Shown piece by piece: positions 63,101-64,000 of a stretch of DNA of 64,000 nucleotides. The position numbers and the translations under genes are program-made. Origin of the DNA: Butyrivibrio sp. Su6 (GTDB lineage Bacteria; Bacillota; Clostridia; Lachnospirales; Lachnospiraceae); contig NZ_FNUR01000002.1 of the NCBI RefSeq assembly GCF_900108105.1, forward strand, positions 1 to 64,000, given 5' to 3'. Numbering within the stretch: position 1 is the first letter of the stretch; every line of letters begins with the position of its first letter. The notes beneath the pieces were generated by a model. It made no database searches, was not told where the DNA came from, and saw only the letters and a list, made by a program, of their open reading frames with translations.

Positions 63101-64000
63101 AACTATGCTAACCTTGCCCATGACTTTGGCCAGCAGGGAAGCAATGGATGGTATTACTGCGAGGGCCGAAGCATAGATAAGGCCGAAGTCCTTTCAAAGA
63201 AAACAGCTGATGATACAGGGTATGTCTCCAGAAAATTAAAGAATCTTGAAGTGAAAAAAGACTTTGTTCAGCCAAGACTTAACGCTGATGCAATGTACAA
63301 GTGGGTTGTGGCAGCAGATGGAGAAATCGATGTGACAGGCCAATACGTGAAGTTTGGACATCAGGATCCCAATGAAAACTGGCCAGACGGTGTAACTGTA
63401 GAAGTATTCCAGAATAATACAAGTCTTTTTAAGACAGAGTGCAATTGCTCTAAGGGCGAAGGTAATAACAATACAAGAGACATCGATATCAAGAAGCTTA
63501 AGGTTAAAAAAGGCGATATACTCACATTCGACATTGGATGCAACAAGAACAATGCCTGGGATGGCGGAAGACTTGAAATTGATATTGCAGATTCAAATGT
63601 TAAAAAGGTTTGCCTGGGTGATGAAGTTAGGACCAACAACACTGTTTTAGGAAACCTGGATAAGATTGAGCAGGGACATGATGGATGGTGGTTCCTTGAA
63701 GGAAGTGACCTTGAAACTGCAAGAGTACTTACGTATACAAATGATGACAAGACAGCTTTTGTATCACCAACCAATAATAATCTTGAGATGAAAAAGGATT
63801 TCGTTCATCCCGGCGAGAAAAAAGCTGCAATCTATCAGTGGGTAGTATATGAAGATGGCAAGATAGATGTACTTGGAGACTACACTAAGTTTGGACACAA
63901 CGATGAGAATCCGGATTATCCTGATGGTGTAGCGTTTAAGATATATCTTAATGGCGAAGTTTTGAAGGAAGAAGATGTTCCTGTACTACAGGGCGATGGA
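60170..64000 (+). CDS. Giant exported repeat protein, partial
   Basis: Open from ATG 60170 (GGGAGGAAG upstream) to the window edge, 1277 codons without a stop. A membrane or signal helix lies at about 16-40. Then come seven consecutive modules of 176-182 residues, starting near residues 89, 267, 446, 627, 809, 985 and 1164. Each repeats DFGxQGxNGWFY, LEIKxDFVxPG, KWxVAxxGxIxI, an NPxWPDGVTVxxY block and NAYDGGxFxFSI. Modules 3 and 4 are nearly identical in parts, pointing to recent duplication. The modules look like all-beta domains, perhaps carbohydrate-binding, but I do not recognise the family. It begins 22 bp after the GH32-like gene and is probably cotranscribed, so a surface adhesin or scaffold for the same glycan is the best guess. 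Confidence 0.8.
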   Translation, partial: MGVDIKSIVGMVAKHKIATVGILAGAAVFAGSATFIIAKENPQPIVEVVENEIMTFASKWPSSFTSDAYSEPEFIDDENRTNNAFNVADFGEQGTNGWFYRYGSSQDPARSKRLESFDGERYYQIGQNGLEVKSNFIHTAGETAPILEWRAAKAGEINIDLTYVKNVNNDKNPMYPDGVTLYVYKGDEAIGRYKVDAKTDKEEVVEESLKSLHVEELESLYFVVDPNMNNAYDGGSLYISIADVDSQVMGVKKDVTRIDNNAYSIDDFGNQGNNGWTYMCGKSVGEAKLVSTEKNGEYMNATSPNLSISQFFIHPAINDAAMLCWQPAIDGAVEVRATYTKFEQNDGNPEWPDGVTVSIYKNSEKLFSQKVYAPKKGTNEISFRQKDISVSTGDRLYFVVDANQNASYDGGCFDISILDRTNVTTEKDIVIEGDASRENCADVKYDFGKQGENGWFYQEGYGDDPSEVYNMRTFDEKEYRYFDSSYLEIKNDFVNPGKGKSAVIKWKVAQTGTIKLSTSYTKLKNEDKNPNWPDGTRVTLYHNDKVLAQEEFAPDRQQEITKRMDVASLAVKKGDYISMVINGKENNAYDAGKYEFSIFDLTNATTENDISIDDCETRQNFADVKYDFGEPGKNGWFYQESTGDAPFVAYNMRRYEADDERYIDSRGLEIKRDFVNPGKGKSAVIKWKVAQDGKIRIDASYTKLKNEDKNPDWPDGTRVTLYHNNTILAQQEFAADRNTEITKRLDVESVDVSKDDYITMVVNGKENNAYDAGKFEFSIKGLTSLVGKTEEDVVAKGNGRTNNASLQDDFDDQGDNGWCFQSGYYLKPSFAVNVERFINYEKFVTLDGIEIKRDYIMPANKGRSANVKWVAAQDGKIDIMASYTKLLNEDKNPDWPDGVTVYLFKNDEELDKEEFKPLTDEKVTEKFYEEGVEVKEGDTITLLVDGRQNTAYDGGNFTFVIEDSEIKTTKMVNESGVNYANLAHDFGQQGSNGWYYCEGRSIDKAEVLSKKTADDTGYVSRKLKNLEVKKDFVQPRLNADAMYKWVVAADGEIDVTGQYVKFGHQDPNENWPDGVTVEVFQNNTSLFKTECNCSKGEGNNNTRDIDIKKLKVKKGDILTFDIGCNKNNAWDGGRLEIDIADSNVKKVCLGDEVRTNNTVLGNLDKIEQGHDGWWFLEGSDLETARVLTYTNDDKTAFVSPTNNNLEMKKDFVHPGEKKAAIYQWVVYEDGKIDVLGDYTKFGHNDENPDYPDGVAFKIYLNGEVLKEEDVPVLQGDG

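Noticed and set aside
63361..63774. Minus-strand ORF of 137 codons
   Set aside because: It is antisense to the giant repeat protein, whose frame is open across the whole region and shows repeated modules.
1..64000. tRNA, rRNA or riboswitch genes
   Set aside because: No cloverleaf with CCA-end pattern, rRNA segment or familiar riboswitch core was recognised on either strand by reading; a covariance-model scan would be decisive.

Overview
The window looks like a chromosome segment of a fibre-degrading Lachnospiraceae bacterium, most likely Butyrivibrio or Pseudobutyrivibrio. The evidence is Gram-positive lipoprotein signals, YesM/YesN-type two-component genes, LplB/YtcP-type sugar permeases without their own ATPase, and several hemicellulases (GH10, GH67, GH3, several GH43, GH5, acetyl esterases). 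The species call is inference from gene content; no rRNA or tRNA gene was seen.

Layout. 1-95 holds the first codons of a transposase that runs off the left edge. 360-4495 (minus) is a GH5 endoglucanase behind an unusual carboxylesterase-GH43-CBM6 fusion. 4717-9500 carries a GH43-CBM6 lipoprotein, an AraC regulator (minus) and a GH10 xylanase. 9527-24332 is a long plus-strand operon: a 982-residue membrane-anchored solute-binding protein, two permeases, an NHL-repeat protein, a Yip1-like membrane protein, a DUF5696-like ectoprotein, a second permease pair, a lipoprotein solute-binding protein and an SGNH esterase. 25387-34727 appears AT-richer: response regulator and sensor kinase (minus), then a CUT1 transporter, a GH43 resembling exo-beta-1,3-galactanases and an aldose-1-epimerase-like gene (plus). 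This block lies between two inverted copies of a composite non-coding repeat (24478-25147 and 34889-35361). 35585-48315 returns to xylan: SASA acetyl esterase, AraC regulator (minus), GH67 alpha-glucuronidase, a third LplB/YtcP-type permease pair with its binding protein, GH3 beta-xylosidase and a FucI/AraA-like isomerase. 48436-57212 is general cell biology: GH25 lysozyme, a UDPGP-family pyrophosphorylase, galE, a PHP phosphoesterase, a small conserved protein, an HtrA-like protease and clpX (minus). 57326-64000 is a LacI regulator (minus), a GH32-like lipoprotein and a very large repeat protein that continues beyond the right edge.

How it fits together. Secreted GH10, GH43, GH5 and esterases would cut and deacetylate glucuronoarabinoxylan outside the cell. 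CUT1 transporters would import the oligosaccharides. Apparently cytoplasmic GH67, GH3, SASA esterase and the esterase-GH43 fusion (no signal peptide) would finish the job inside. No sugar ABC ATPase is present, so four permease pairs must share one encoded elsewhere.

The most unexpected signals are non-coding. Five 32-nt inverted-repeat units repeat every 51-52 bp at 6455-6691 with only their ends well conserved. A related 32-nt pair at 34984-35081 has a matched base change in both arms. A 74-bp hairpin-plus-T-tract array lies at 24727-25087. The last two occupy the core of the two composite repeats, whose outer parts match each other.
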